Below, piece by piece: positions 43,664 to 53,438 of a DNA stretch of 64,000 nt. The DNA comes from an uncultured Lachnospiraceae bacterium (GTDB lineage: Bacteria; Bacillota; Clostridia; Lachnospirales; Lachnospiraceae), in assembly GCA_945919075.1 (NCBI GenBank), contig CAMEIX010000012.1, positions 26,806-90,805 of the forward strand, given 5' to 3'. Positions within the stretch are counted from its first letter, which is position 1; each line of letters begins with the position of its first letter. The position numbers and the translations under genes were made by a program. The notes beneath the pieces are model-generated. The model was not told the DNA's origin. It worked only from the letters and a program-made list of their open reading frames with translations, and made no database searches.

Positions 43664-46351
43664 GTGGATAAGTACGAATACAAACTCAGATTACAGGAAA
43701 TCAAAAATTTAATCAAGGAACGTGAATTTGTAAAGGCAGCAGCAATTGCCGATACAATCGACTGGACCCGCGTAAAGAGTGTTATGGTCCTTTGTACGAT
43801 CAGTGATTTATATAAGATTAACAGGAGGTTAGAAGACTCCAGAGATTTATTGCTTCTTGCGTATGACAGATATCCCGGAGGACGTTCCATTGTTTATTCT
43901 CTCTGTGAATTGTCCATTAAAATGGATGATGTAGTGCAGGCAGTGGAGTATTACAAGGAATTTGTCCAGATTGCTCCTAAGGATACCGGCAGATATATCC
44001 TGCAGTACAAATTGTACGAGGCCCAGGAGGTCAGTTTAGAGGAACGGATTGAGGTCTTAGAGGAGTTAAAGAGCAGGGATTACACAGAAAAATGGGCATA
44101 TGAGCTGGCTTATCTTTATCACAGAATCGGTCTTGGCACAAAATGTGTGGAGGAATGTGATGAACTGATTCTGATGTTCGGGGAAGGCAGATATGTAATG
44201 AAGGCCATGGAGCTTAAGAGACTTCATGAACCGTTAACTCAGGCACAGGAAGAAAAATATGAACAGATGAAGAATCCGGCCCCTATTGTGGAGGAGCCTG
44301 CAGAAGAGACTTCAGAGGAGTCCTCGGAAGAATCCGGGGGAGAAGTTGTGGAAGAAGGCGGTTCGGACGCTGTCGAAGAGGAGAAGACAGGAAATAAGGC
44401 AAATTCTGACGACATGGATATTCAGGTTCAGGTTATGGGTGTGGGGCAGTATGATACCATTAACATCCAGCGTGAACTGGCTGAAAATATGAAAGAGATC
44501 TGGGAGGAGAATGCCGATCATGCTCCCGATACGGATAATACGGGCAAAACAAAAAGGATTATTCTCTCCGGAAAACCGGATACTACCATGGATTTGTCCG
44601 CTACCAAGGTATTAGATAAGATAGAAGATTTACAGGATACCGGTGCATTTGAAGTTTCCGTACAGAAAATCGTGGAGGACAAAGAACCGGTTAAGACGGA
44701 AGAACCGAAAAAAGAGGTCTTTTTCGGTGAAACGGAAGACCTTGGCATTACCAGATTATTGTCACCCGTAGATGAGGTAAAGGCTACCCCTAAGAAAGTA
44801 GTTGTGCCTGAAAATGCGGATACAACTTCCCATTACAGCAGAATTTTGGGAATGGAATATGACGGTCAGATCAGTATGCTTGTTCCGGAAACGGAGGAAA
44901 AGGTTGAAAAGCAGATTACCGGACAGATTTCCATTCAGGATGCACTGATCGAATGGGAGCGGATGAAGAAGGAGAATGAACAGAAGAGAATGGCCGAGGT
45001 GCAGCAGCATATCCTGCAACAGACGGGCTCTATGTTCACGGAATTTGAAGCAGCCACCAGGGACGGTCTACTGGAAAAACTGGAAAAAGGAAAGACCTTC
45101 GGACTGGAAGGTTTGGAGAATGCGAAAGAAGAGTCAGAGGATACAGCAGAATCTGAGGTAAAGGTAGAAGAAATCGAAGAATCCGAAGAAACCGATGAAG
45201 TAGAAGAACTGGAAGAAATCGAAATCAGCGAGGAGCCGGAGGAAGCTCTTTCTGATAAAGAAGAGGACTTAGATGAATTTGATGAAGAGGAGTCCGGGGA
45301 AGAGTTAGAAGAGGAGTCTTTGGAAGAATCTGAGGAAGAATCGGAAGAGGAAGATTTGGATGAGGAAGAGTCCTTGCAGGAAGAATCCGAAGAAGAGTCT
45401 TTAGAGGAATCCAAGGAAGATGAATCCGAAGAGGATTCTGAAGAAGATGACAGTGCCGCACAGGAGCCGAAAGAATCCAAAGATGATATGGATGACAAAG
45501 ATTTCTTTGATGAAGATTTTGATGAGGAAGAGAGCGCTTCTGAGGAGACGGATGAGAATGATTCCTTTGAGGGAAGAAAGAAAATTCCTGCAAATTACCA
45601 CAAAGTACGTCGCATGACCGAAGAAGAATTGAAGCTTTTTGGTTCCTATGCCCAGAACAAAACTACCAGGGACCAGATTGTATATGCCCTTGAAAATGTA
45701 AGTATGGCTGCATTTACCGGCAATATTATCCTGACCGGTGAAGAGGGCATGGATAAACTGACACTTGCTAAGAAAATTATCAAGGAAGTTCAGGAAAATG
45801 ACAGGAATTTCTCCGGAAAGATTGCAAAAATTTCTGCAGATTCCCTGAATCGTAAGGGTGTCGAGGAGATTCTTTCAAAGGTTACAAACGGTGCCCTGAT
45901 TATTCAGAAGGCAGGTGCACTTTCCGAAGAAAGCATTGAGAAGATGCAGAAGGCCATGAATCAGGACAGTGCCGGCTTCATCGTTATACTGGAAGACGAC
46001 AGAAAAGTGATTCATAAGTTGTTGAAAGAAAATCCTTTCCTACGGGATTTGTTTAATATTCGTATTCATGTTGCTTCTCTGGATAACGAATCTCTGGTTA
46101 ACTATGCAAAACAATATGCATTAGATCAGGAGTACAGCATTGATGACATGGGTGTTTTGGCACTTCATACCAAGATTTCCGAGCATCAGTCCAGTAATCA
46201 TACCGTGACGGTTGATGAAGTCAGGGAAATTGTGGATTCTGCAATTAAAAAAGCGAATCGAAAGACGTTAGGGCATTTCTTTGATATTATTGTGGCAAAG
46301 CGCTATGATGAAGAAGACATGATTATACTGAGGGAAAAGGATTTCCGATAA
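43664..46351 (+). CDS. TPR, acidic low-complexity and AAA-like protein
   Basis: 895 residues from GTG 43664. The N-terminal 190 residues are TPR-like helices (EREFVKAAAIADTIDW, DVVQAVEYYKEFV). A long variable linker follows; residues about 490-640 are almost only E, S and D. The C-terminal 235 residues resemble the AAA+ domain of SpoVK/CbbX-type proteins: the nucleotide loop reads TGEEGMDKLTLAKK (lysine kept, glycine pattern partly lost), then ALIIQKAGALSEESIEKM and a lid-like end. Walker B acidic residues look degenerate, so ATPase activity is doubtful. Soluble. Role unknown; glgB follows after 21 bases. Confidence 0.7.
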   Translation: MDKYEYKLRLQEIKNLIKEREFVKAAAIADTIDWTRVKSVMVLCTISDLYKINRRLEDSRDLLLLAYDRYPGGRSIVYSLCELSIKMDDVVQAVEYYKEFVQIAPKDTGRYILQYKLYEAQEVSLEERIEVLEELKSRDYTEKWAYELAYLYHRIGLGTKCVEECDELILMFGEGRYVMKAMELKRLHEPLTQAQEEKYEQMKNPAPIVEEPAEETSEESSEESGGEVVEEGGSDAVEEEKTGNKANSDDMDIQVQVMGVGQYDTINIQRELAENMKEIWEENADHAPDTDNTGKTKRIILSGKPDTTMDLSATKVLDKIEDLQDTGAFEVSVQKIVEDKEPVKTEEPKKEVFFGETEDLGITRLLSPVDEVKATPKKVVVPENADTTSHYSRILGMEYDGQISMLVPETEEKVEKQITGQISIQDALIEWERMKKENEQKRMAEVQQHILQQTGSMFTEFEAATRDGLLEKLEKGKTFGLEGLENAKEESEDTAESEVKVEEIEESEETDEVEELEEIEISEEPEEALSDKEEDLDEFDEEESGEELEEESLEESEEESEEEDLDEEESLQEESEEESLEESKEDESEEDSEEDDSAAQEPKESKDDMDDKDFFDEDFDEEESASEETDENDSFEGRKKIPANYHKVRRMTEEELKLFGSYAQNKTTRDQIVYALENVSMAAFTGNIILTGEEGMDKLTLAKKIIKEVQENDRNFSGKIAKISADSLNRKGVEEILSKVTNGALIIQKAGALSEESIEKMQKAMNQDSAGFIVILEDDRKVIHKLLKENPFLRDLFNIRIHVASLDNESLVNYAKQYALDQEYSIDDMGVLALHTKISEHQSSNHTVTVDEVREIVDSAIKKANRKTLGHFFDIIVAKRYDEEDMIILREKDFR

Positions 46352-46372
46352 AATATAACGGAGAGGGATAGT

Positions 46373-48295
46373 ATGGCTAAGACAAACAATGCAAAGGCGC
46401 AGGACATGGTCTGTATTACAGAGGCTGACCAGTACCTGTTCGCGCAGGGAACACATTATGACATCTATAAGAAATTAGGTGCTCATAAGATCGTAAAGAA
46501 TGGAAAAAAGGGTTATTATTTTGCAGTATGGGCACCCAATGCTGCGGCAGTTCATGTAGTGGGGGATTTTAATAATTGGGATGAAAATGCAAATCCTATG
46601 ACCAAACTTGGACCGGGCGGAATTTATGATGCATTCATTCCGGGTGTGAAGGAGAATGCACTTTACAAGTATCTCATTACAACGAAAAGAGGGGAAAAGC
46701 TTTACAAAGCAGATCCATTTGCAAATTATGCTGAGATGCGTCCCGGTAATGCTTCCAAAACCACCGATTTAAGCGGTTTTCGCTGGACGGATACAGAATG
46801 GGTGGAAAACAGGGATAAAAAAGATGTTTATGCTGAGCCTATGGCAATCTATGAATGCCACATCGGTTCCTGGATGAAACACCCGGACGGAACCGAAGAC
46901 GGTTTTTATAATTACAGGGAATTTGCCGACAGACTGGCGGAGTACCTCAAGGAAATGAAGTACACCCATGTGGAACTGATGGGTATTGCGGAGCATCCCT
47001 TTGACGGCTCCTGGGGCTATCAGGTTACCGGATATTATGCGCCTACATCCCGCTACGGTTCCCCGAAAGACTTTATGTATCTGGTTAATAAATTACATAA
47101 AATGGGTGTGGGAGTCATTCTGGACTGGGTTCCCGCTCATTTTGCAACCGATGCATTCGGTCTCGGACGTTTTGACGGAGAATGCATTTATGAGCATCCC
47201 GATCCCCGACTTGGGGAACATCCTGACTGGGGTACCAAGATTTTTAACTATGGTAAGACGGAAGTAAAGAATTTCCTTATTGCCAATGTATTGTTCTGGT
47301 TAAGAGAATTCCATGTTGATGGTGTCCGTGTGGATGCGGTGGCATCCATGCTTTATCTGGATTACGGTAAGCAGGACGGGCAGTGGTGTCCCAATAAATA
47401 CGGCGGAAACAAGAATCTGGAGGCCATTGAATTTTTCAAGCACTTAAACAGCGTGGTGCGTGGAACACATCCCGGATTTTTAATGATTGCGGAGGAATCC
47501 ACCGCATGGCCCAAGGTTACCGGCAAAGTAGAGGATGACGGTCTTGGATTTACGTTTAAGTGGAACATGGGATGGATGCACGACTTCTGTGAATATATGA
47601 AGCTGGACCCTTATTTCAGAAGAAACAATCATTATGCCATGACTTTCGCCATGAGTTATAATGAGAGTGAAAATTATATTTTGCCGTTGTCCCATGACGA
47701 AGTGGTGCATTTGAAATGTTCCATGTTGAACAAAATGCCCGGATATCATGTGGATAAATATGCAAACTTAAGGGCAGGGTACGCGTTCATGTTTGGCCAT
47801 TCCGGCAAGAAGCTTCTTTTCATGGGCCAGGATTTCGGACAGGAAAGAGAGTGGAGTGAGGCAAGGGAATTAGACTGGTTCCTCTTAGGCGAGAAACTCA
47901 ATGCCGGTATGAAAAATTATGTGGCAGAGCTTTTGAAAATTTACCGCAAATATCCCTGTATGTATACTATAGACAACAGTTGGGAAGGTTTCGAATGGCT
48001 CAATGCCGACGATAAGGACAGAAGTACCTACACCTTCTTCAGAAAAGACAAAACCGGTAAGAACCGGGTAATGTTTGTAATCAATATGACCCCCATGCGC
48101 TGGGAAAATTACACCATCGGGGTTCCTGTTAAGAAGCAGTACAGGTTAATTTTGAACAGTGATGAGGAGAGATTTGGCGGTAACGGAAATGTGCTTCCCA
48201 AGACCATTTCCGCAAAATCCAAGGACGTGTGCGGCAAGCCCTATTCCATTTCCTTTGATCTTCCTCCCTATACCGCTGCGGTTTTTGTATTCTGA
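46373..48295 (+). CDS. glgB: 1,4-alpha-glucan branching enzyme
   Basis: 640 residues, GH13 family. Adds alpha-1,6 branches to glycogen. N-terminal CBM48 domain (FAVWAPNAAAVHVVGDFNNW), then the catalytic barrel with nucleophile D321 in VRVDAVAS, acid/base E374 in IAEEST, and D442 in LSHDEVVH. Intact. No glgA, glgC or glgP gene is in the window, so it is separated from the usual glycogen operon and may be co-transcribed with the AAA-like gene upstream. Confidence 0.95.
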   Translation: MAKTNNAKAQDMVCITEADQYLFAQGTHYDIYKKLGAHKIVKNGKKGYYFAVWAPNAAAVHVVGDFNNWDENANPMTKLGPGGIYDAFIPGVKENALYKYLITTKRGEKLYKADPFANYAEMRPGNASKTTDLSGFRWTDTEWVENRDKKDVYAEPMAIYECHIGSWMKHPDGTEDGFYNYREFADRLAEYLKEMKYTHVELMGIAEHPFDGSWGYQVTGYYAPTSRYGSPKDFMYLVNKLHKMGVGVILDWVPAHFATDAFGLGRFDGECIYEHPDPRLGEHPDWGTKIFNYGKTEVKNFLIANVLFWLREFHVDGVRVDAVASMLYLDYGKQDGQWCPNKYGGNKNLEAIEFFKHLNSVVRGTHPGFLMIAEESTAWPKVTGKVEDDGLGFTFKWNMGWMHDFCEYMKLDPYFRRNNHYAMTFAMSYNESENYILPLSHDEVVHLKCSMLNKMPGYHVDKYANLRAGYAFMFGHSGKKLLFMGQDFGQEREWSEARELDWFLLGEKLNAGMKNYVAELLKIYRKYPCMYTIDNSWEGFEWLNADDKDRSTYTFFRKDKTGKNRVMFVINMTPMRWENYTIGVPVKKQYRLILNSDEERFGGNGNVLPKTISAKSKDVCGKPYSISFDLPPYTAAVFVF

Positions 48296-48330
48296 CAGGG
48301 GTTAAGAAAATAAAAAAGCATGACGAAATA

Positions 48331-48363
48331 AAAGGTGAGCACACGGAAGTGCTCGCCTTTTTC
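48331..48363 (+). terminator. Terminator after glgB
   Basis: AAAGGTGAGCAC ACGGAA GTGCTCGCCTTT then TT, 35 bases after the stop codon. Confidence 0.85.
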
Positions 48364-48432
48364 CTTTCTTTGGGGAACTGAAGATGGAAATATCGTGCAG
48401 GATGCACAACGCAGACGGAGAGGAATAAAGGC

Positions 48433-51162
48433 ATGAAGATTTCATTTGACAATGCGCTGTACACAGGTACGGATTATAAAATTGCACAACAGGGACCACA
48501 GAATACAGCAGCAAATGCTGCAGGTGGTCATGCATTGGACATTTCTGACAGTAGAAGTATGTCTGCATACTGCTTTGGAAAGAGTAAGGGTCTTCATGGT
48601 CTTTCCAAAGAAGATATGCTACAGGCATTGGGCGGACAGGACATGGCTTTGTACCGCAACTACATGACAGTAATGTCCAATACTATGTCTGATGAAGATT
48701 TTGCCAGAATGCAGGAGGAAGGATATCATCCCATGGAACTGCATCCGGAGGAAGCAAGTAATATTCTGGACTCCATTAAAGCAGAATTAATCAAGGCGGG
48801 TGTAGATATTGAGGGATATACCGATACGATAGATAAAGAAGTTCTGGCAGATATTACCGGCAGTGTAACCTATGCAAACCGGTTATTAGAATCTTTTGCA
48901 CAGGAAGATGTTCCGCTCACGGCTGAGAACGCAAAAGAGGCAATGGAGGCAGTTAACAGGGGACTGGAACTGACAGAACTGTCAGAAGGAGCGCTCAAGT
49001 TTTTGCTTACCAATGTCATGGACCCTACTATTGATAACCTGTATCTGGCAGAGCATGCCGGGGCCAAGGATGCAGGAAAGCAGGCGAAAGGCTATTTTAC
49101 GGAGGAGTTGCCCGGTTATCTGGCTAAAACAGCCGGTGCGGAAGAAACCCGGGCATTACAGGCACAGATTGAAAAGATGATTGAAAAGGCCGGTTTCGAG
49201 GTAAATGAGGAAACCGTAAGTGAGGGTTTCTGGCTGGTAGAAAAGGGAATTCCGGCAACCGAAGAGAGCTTCCGGCTTTTACATGATATGAGGGGACTTT
49301 CCCTTCCTGCTTCGGAAGACAAAATCTGCAATGCAGTGGCAGCAGCCATGGCGGAAGGAAAGCCGGCGGCAAGTGCGGATCTGAGGGTGGAGAAGAGCAT
49401 TTACCGAAGGGCGGCGGATTTTTACAGTGCGCACCGCTCCATGGAAGAAATCCGGCTTCATATGACCGTGGAAGCAAATCTAAAATTATTAAAGAGCGGC
49501 TTTTCCATAGATACGGCTCCCATTGAAGAAACGATTCAGGCATTAAAGGATCTGGAAGAAAAGCAGACAGTGGGACAGAATGTAGGTGACATGGATCTTT
49601 GTAAGGAAACCATGGCAAAGGTTCGTGAAATTCCATACCTGCCTGCGGCAGCAACAGGACGAGTTCTTTTTTATGGTGAGAAGCTTACCATTGACAGTCT
49701 GTATGAAACAGGAAAGCAGTTACAGGAGGAATTTCGGAAAGCCAATGAAGCCTATGAGACCATGTTCACGGAGATCAGGGCGGATTTGGGAGACAGCATG
49801 AAAAAGGCATTTCGCAGTGTGGATAATCTCCTTACCAATCTGGGGATTGATCTGACCGCGGAAAACCGGAAAGCGGCAAGAAGTTTAAGCTATAACCAGA
49901 TGGAACTGACACCGGAAAATATCCGCAGGGTGAAAGAAGCAGAGGCAGCAGTCATGAAGGTGGTTAAAAAAATGACACCAATGTCTGTTTTGCAGATGAT
50001 CCGGGACAAAATTAATCCCTTGCAGGCTTCCCTGGAAGAACTGGAGGAGTATTTTACTTCCTATGATTTCTATTCCGAGGACAGTGAGAAATACAGCAGA
50101 TTTCTTTATCGAATGGAGCAGAACGGGGAAATCACCGCAGAGGAAAAGCAGTCCTTTATCGGAGTCTACCGCTTACTTCATCAGTTGGAAAAGAGTGATG
50201 GTGCCGCTGTCGGTAAGTTAGTGGATACCGGCGCGGAGTTAAATTTCAAAAATCTGCTTTCCGCAGTGAGAACCGGAAAAGTTCACGGCATTAATATTAC
50301 CGTGGATCGGGAGTTTGGCGGCATCGCAGAAAGCGTATCCGCAGGGATTTCCATCGATGCCCAGATCGACAGTGCCTACAATAAAGACCTTTTGCGGGAA
50401 ATCCGGAGTATGGATAAAGCGGATAATCAGATTTTTGAACTTTTGGATAAATTAGAAGAACCGGTTACCTTAGAAAATGTGATGGCATTAAAGGGGATTC
50501 GGGATCAGGCAGCGGATTCCTATAAAAGGGTGAAGCGTTATGATGCAGACCGCGCGGAAACGGAAAGCGTAGAAGCGGTGCTTTCAGAACCTGCCGAAGA
50601 AGATTTTGCAGACCGGGACGGGTTGCAGACCGGGTATCAGGAAATGCTCGAAAAAAGTGAGGTATTCCTCAAGGAAAAGACATTTGAAGCAGGTGAGAGC
50701 AGTCTGGATGTCCGTTCCATGCGTCTATCCTGTAAGCAGTTTTCCCTGCAGCGGAAACTGGCGGTCCGGGAGGAAGAATACCAGGTACCGCTTATGGTGA
50801 AAGATGAGGTTATGGCGGTTCATTTCAAATTTGTTCATAACACCAGAGAGAAAGGCAGTTTTGCATTCAGTCTGGAGGATGAAAAATACGGTCATATTTC
50901 CGGTCAGTTTACCATGAAAGAAGAGGTTCTTTCGGGATATTTCGCAGCAGATACGGAAGAGACGGATATTTTACTTGAGACAAAAGAGATTTTTGCCGAT
51001 AAATTAGACAGAGCCGGAATAAAGGCGGGCGATATTCAGGTTATAACCGGTAAATCAGAAGCCTATGCCTTAAATGGCAGTGAAACAAAAGCAGAAACCG
51101 GCAAATTGTACAGGGCAGCAGGACTTGCACTGTACGCACTGAAAGAAAGTTTTCAACAGTAA
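48433..51162 (+). CDS. DUF6240 protein next to flagellin
   Basis: 909 residues, soluble and mostly helical. It begins MKISFDNALYTGTDYKIAQQ, without signal peptide, and resembles the DUF6240 proteins that occur beside flagellar genes in Lachnospiraceae. The C-terminal 150 residues turn beta-rich (LVKDEVMAVHFKFVHNTREK, GSFAFSLEDEKYGHISGQF), similar to the C-terminal domain of flagellar hook-length control proteins. Only 14 bases separate it from flagellin, so the two are probably in one transcript. Export by the flagellar apparatus is plausible but inferred. Confidence 0.65.
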   Translation: MKISFDNALYTGTDYKIAQQGPQNTAANAAGGHALDISDSRSMSAYCFGKSKGLHGLSKEDMLQALGGQDMALYRNYMTVMSNTMSDEDFARMQEEGYHPMELHPEEASNILDSIKAELIKAGVDIEGYTDTIDKEVLADITGSVTYANRLLESFAQEDVPLTAENAKEAMEAVNRGLELTELSEGALKFLLTNVMDPTIDNLYLAEHAGAKDAGKQAKGYFTEELPGYLAKTAGAEETRALQAQIEKMIEKAGFEVNEETVSEGFWLVEKGIPATEESFRLLHDMRGLSLPASEDKICNAVAAAMAEGKPAASADLRVEKSIYRRAADFYSAHRSMEEIRLHMTVEANLKLLKSGFSIDTAPIEETIQALKDLEEKQTVGQNVGDMDLCKETMAKVREIPYLPAAATGRVLFYGEKLTIDSLYETGKQLQEEFRKANEAYETMFTEIRADLGDSMKKAFRSVDNLLTNLGIDLTAENRKAARSLSYNQMELTPENIRRVKEAEAAVMKVVKKMTPMSVLQMIRDKINPLQASLEELEEYFTSYDFYSEDSEKYSRFLYRMEQNGEITAEEKQSFIGVYRLLHQLEKSDGAAVGKLVDTGAELNFKNLLSAVRTGKVHGINITVDREFGGIAESVSAGISIDAQIDSAYNKDLLREIRSMDKADNQIFELLDKLEEPVTLENVMALKGIRDQAADSYKRVKRYDADRAETESVEAVLSEPAEEDFADRDGLQTGYQEMLEKSEVFLKEKTFEAGESSLDVRSMRLSCKQFSLQRKLAVREEEYQVPLMVKDEVMAVHFKFVHNTREKGSFAFSLEDEKYGHISGQFTMKEEVLSGYFAADTEETDILLETKEIFADKLDRAGIKAGDIQVITGKSEAYALNGSETKAETGKLYRAAGLALYALKESFQQ

Positions 51163-51176
51163 AAGGGGTATACAAT

Positions 51177-52289
51177 ATGAGAATTAACTATAATGTAGCA
51201 GCAATGAAATCCAATAACGCATTGAATGTGAGTGACAACAATCTGGCAAAATCCCTGGAAAGATTGTCCTCCGGTCTTAAGATTAATCATGCTAAGGATA
51301 ATCCGGCAGGTCTTGCCATGGCAAAAAGAATGAATGCCCAGCTTGAAGGTATTTCCAAGGCCACCCAGAATGCCAGCGACGGTATTTCCGTTATTGAGAT
51401 TGCAGACGGGGCATTGACCGAAGTACATGATATGCTGCACAGGGTTACCGAACTTTCCGTAAAGGCAGCGAACGGCTCCATGTCGGAAGATGACCGCAGA
51501 ATCGTACAGGACGAAATAGATCAGATCTGTCAGGAAATTGAGCGAATCGGCAAGGATACGCAGTTTAACAGCCAGAGCTTATTAAACGGCGAATTTGATT
51601 TAAAGGCATATACTTCCGAAGCTACCATGAAGGTAAGCGAGTATTCCGATGCGGTGCAGCCCGGAAAATATGAGTTGTCCGGTGTCACCATTTCCCTGGA
51701 TGCAGAAGGAAATCTGGAAGATTTCAGTGCGACCTTTGGAGAAGGCTTCCCAACGGATGCTACCGTAAAGGAAATTAACGGTACGGAAGTAACTATTACG
51801 GCACAGGGCGGTTTTCAGATGATTTTTGATGTAGCGGATGCCGTAAAGCAGGGAAAGACCAATTTAGGTGATGTGACCGTGGATGCAACCGGAATCGGTG
51901 CCATGCGTTTACAGATCGGTTCCAATGAGGGACAGGTGATGGATGTCCGGATTCCCGAAATCAGTCTGAAACGCCTAGGCTTTACAGACTTGAAAGTAAC
52001 CGATGCCGAATCGGCAACCGAATCCATTGAGAAAGCAAGACTTGCCGTAAAATACATTTCTTCCGCAAGAAGCCGCCTTGGTGCTTACCAGAACCGTCTG
52101 GAATCCACCGTAAACAGTCTGGATATTACCAATGAAAACCTGACGTCAGCCTATTCCCGTATTATGGATGTGGATATGGCAGAGGAAATGACCAATTACA
52201 CCACCTATCAGGTGCTCACTCAGGCAGGTACTTCCATGCTGGCACAGGCAAATGAAAGACCTTCTCAGGTATTACAGTTATTACAGTAA
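51177..52289 (+). CDS. hag: Flagellin
   Basis: 370 residues. Conserved N-terminal D0/D1 helices (MRINYNVAAMKSNNALN, LSSGLKINHAKDNPAGLAMAKRM) and C-terminal D1/D0 (RLGAYQNRLESTVNSL, LTQAGTSMLAQANERPSQVLQLLQ) enclose a short variable region of about 120 residues. Polymerises into the flagellar filament. AAAGGGG precedes the ATG. No separate sigma-28 promoter is visible in the 14-base gap. A FliS-like gene follows immediately. Confidence 0.96.
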   Translation: MRINYNVAAMKSNNALNVSDNNLAKSLERLSSGLKINHAKDNPAGLAMAKRMNAQLEGISKATQNASDGISVIEIADGALTEVHDMLHRVTELSVKAANGSMSEDDRRIVQDEIDQICQEIERIGKDTQFNSQSLLNGEFDLKAYTSEATMKVSEYSDAVQPGKYELSGVTISLDAEGNLEDFSATFGEGFPTDATVKEINGTEVTITAQGGFQMIFDVADAVKQGKTNLGDVTVDATGIGAMRLQIGSNEGQVMDVRIPEISLKRLGFTDLKVTDAESATESIEKARLAVKYISSARSRLGAYQNRLESTVNSLDITNENLTSAYSRIMDVDMAEEMTNYTTYQVLTQAGTSMLAQANERPSQVLQLLQ

Positions 52290-52302
52290 AAGGGGAAAAT
52301 AA

Positions 52303-52779
52303 ATGACAAACGAATGCAAGCAGCAGTTCACACTGCGTATTTCGCAGGCCAATAAGACGGAAATGATTGTGATTTTATATGAAATGCTTCTTACCTATAC
52401 GGAGGACGCAAAGAATGCTCTGAAAGAAGGAAAGCTTCAGGAATTTCGGGATTTTAACAAAAAGGGACGTGCATGTCTGGAAGAACTGATTGCCTCTTTG
52501 AACCTGGAATATGAGGTTGCGGTGAGAATGCTTTCCCTGTATCTTTACTGCAACAGGGAGCTTTCCAAGGCGGATATCCGTAAGGATGCAGAACCTGTGG
52601 AGCACGTGGAAATGGTGATCGGAAAACTTCACAAGGCCTATGAGGAGCTGGCAAAACAGGACGAAAGCGGCCCTGTTATGCAAAACTCCCAGACCGTTTA
52701 TACCGGCCTTACTTACGGCAGGAACTGTTTATCCGAGAACCTGGCTGACCAGGGTGTAGACAGGGGATTTCGAGCTTAA
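52303..52779 (+). CDS. FliS-like flagellar export chaperone
   Basis: 158 residues, helical bundle. The segment FTLRISQANKTEMIVILYEMLLTYTEDAKNAL followed by FRDFNKKGRACLEELIASLN fits FliS, which binds flagellin's C-terminal helix until export. It is longer than usual because of a C-terminal extension, and its last 51 bases overlap the convergent YaaL-type gene. Position right after flagellin supports the call. Confidence 0.78.
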   Translation: MTNECKQQFTLRISQANKTEMIVILYEMLLTYTEDAKNALKEGKLQEFRDFNKKGRACLEELIASLNLEYEVAVRMLSLYLYCNRELSKADIRKDAEPVEHVEMVIGKLHKAYEELAKQDESGPVMQNSQTVYTGLTYGRNCLSENLADQGVDRGFRA

Positions 52780-53022
52780 TTCTTTTACGGGAACACGTTC
52801 CTCTTTTGCCAGATTTGTCAGATAAGTATAGCGTTTTAAGAGGGAATTTACCTCATAAATATAGCAGTCAATCAAATCCGGATCGGTTGCGTTATCGAAA
52901 CCCGCGTATGCAATTTCCAGGGCATACCGGGTTTTTTCTATATCTTCCGTAAGTGTGGGGCGGGAAAAATCCACTTCCACGGGAAGCTCGGATTTCCTTT
53001 CCTGGCGGAAAAATATTTTCAT
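52729..53022 (-). CDS. YaaL/DUF2508-family protein
   Basis: 97 residues. The core PTLTEDIEKTRYALEIAYAGFDNATDPDLIDCYIYEVNSLLKRY is the DUF2508 signature (helical; the A-GFDNA-DPDLIDCYIYE block is diagnostic). Found near DNA-replication or sporulation genes elsewhere; function unknown. AAGGAGA precedes the start. Its 3' end overlaps the FliS-like gene on the other strand. Confidence 0.85.
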   Translation of the reverse strand: MKIFFRQERKSELPVEVDFSRPTLTEDIEKTRYALEIAYAGFDNATDPDLIDCYIYEVNSLLKRYTYLTNLAKEERVPVKELSSKSPVYTLVSQVLG

Positions 53023-53226
53023 AAAAATCTCCTTTTGGTCCTTTTTGGTAAAGTATAGTCAGTATTTAGCAATTTATTCCTTTATATGGGAAGAAACAAA
53101 ACTTTAAAGACAGGTTTTTGACATGGAAAAATGCAGGAAACATCGGCTCCGCCCCGGGGTTTCTGTTCGTATTTTAAAAGAGCTGTGTTTAAATTTCACA
53201 AAGATAAATTATTTTAAGAAAATGAC

Positions 53227-53255
53227 TTTACAACAAAAAGTTGCTATTCTATAAT
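53227..53255 (+). promoter_or_regulatory. Promoter of the Tad pilus locus
   Basis: TTTACA (53227-53232), 17 bases, perfect TATAAT (53250-53255). The start site near 53262 leaves a leader of about 175 bases before the first tad gene. The rest of 53023-53438 holds a GC-rich palindromic patch (CCCCGGGG, about 53154) flanked by GAAAC/GTTTC and no gene. Confidence 0.7.
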
Positions 53256-53438
53256 CCGATTATATCAAATGTCCTGCAGCTTCTCTGCAAGGATGATTCT
53301 GATTTGATTCTTATATTTTGGTCTGTATGAGACTGTCAGATGGGAGAGTCATCCCGTAATTCATTTTTATGTAAGCAGTAATTATGTTTCTGATGCAGTT
53401 AATCCGTGTTTTTGAATGGTTAACAGAAAGGGGTATTC

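Noticed and set aside
44935..45498. Serine-rich 187-codon frame on the minus strand
   Set aside because: It is the exact shadow of the E/S/D-rich linker (GAA/GAG/TCC codons read in reverse) within the large gene on the plus strand.
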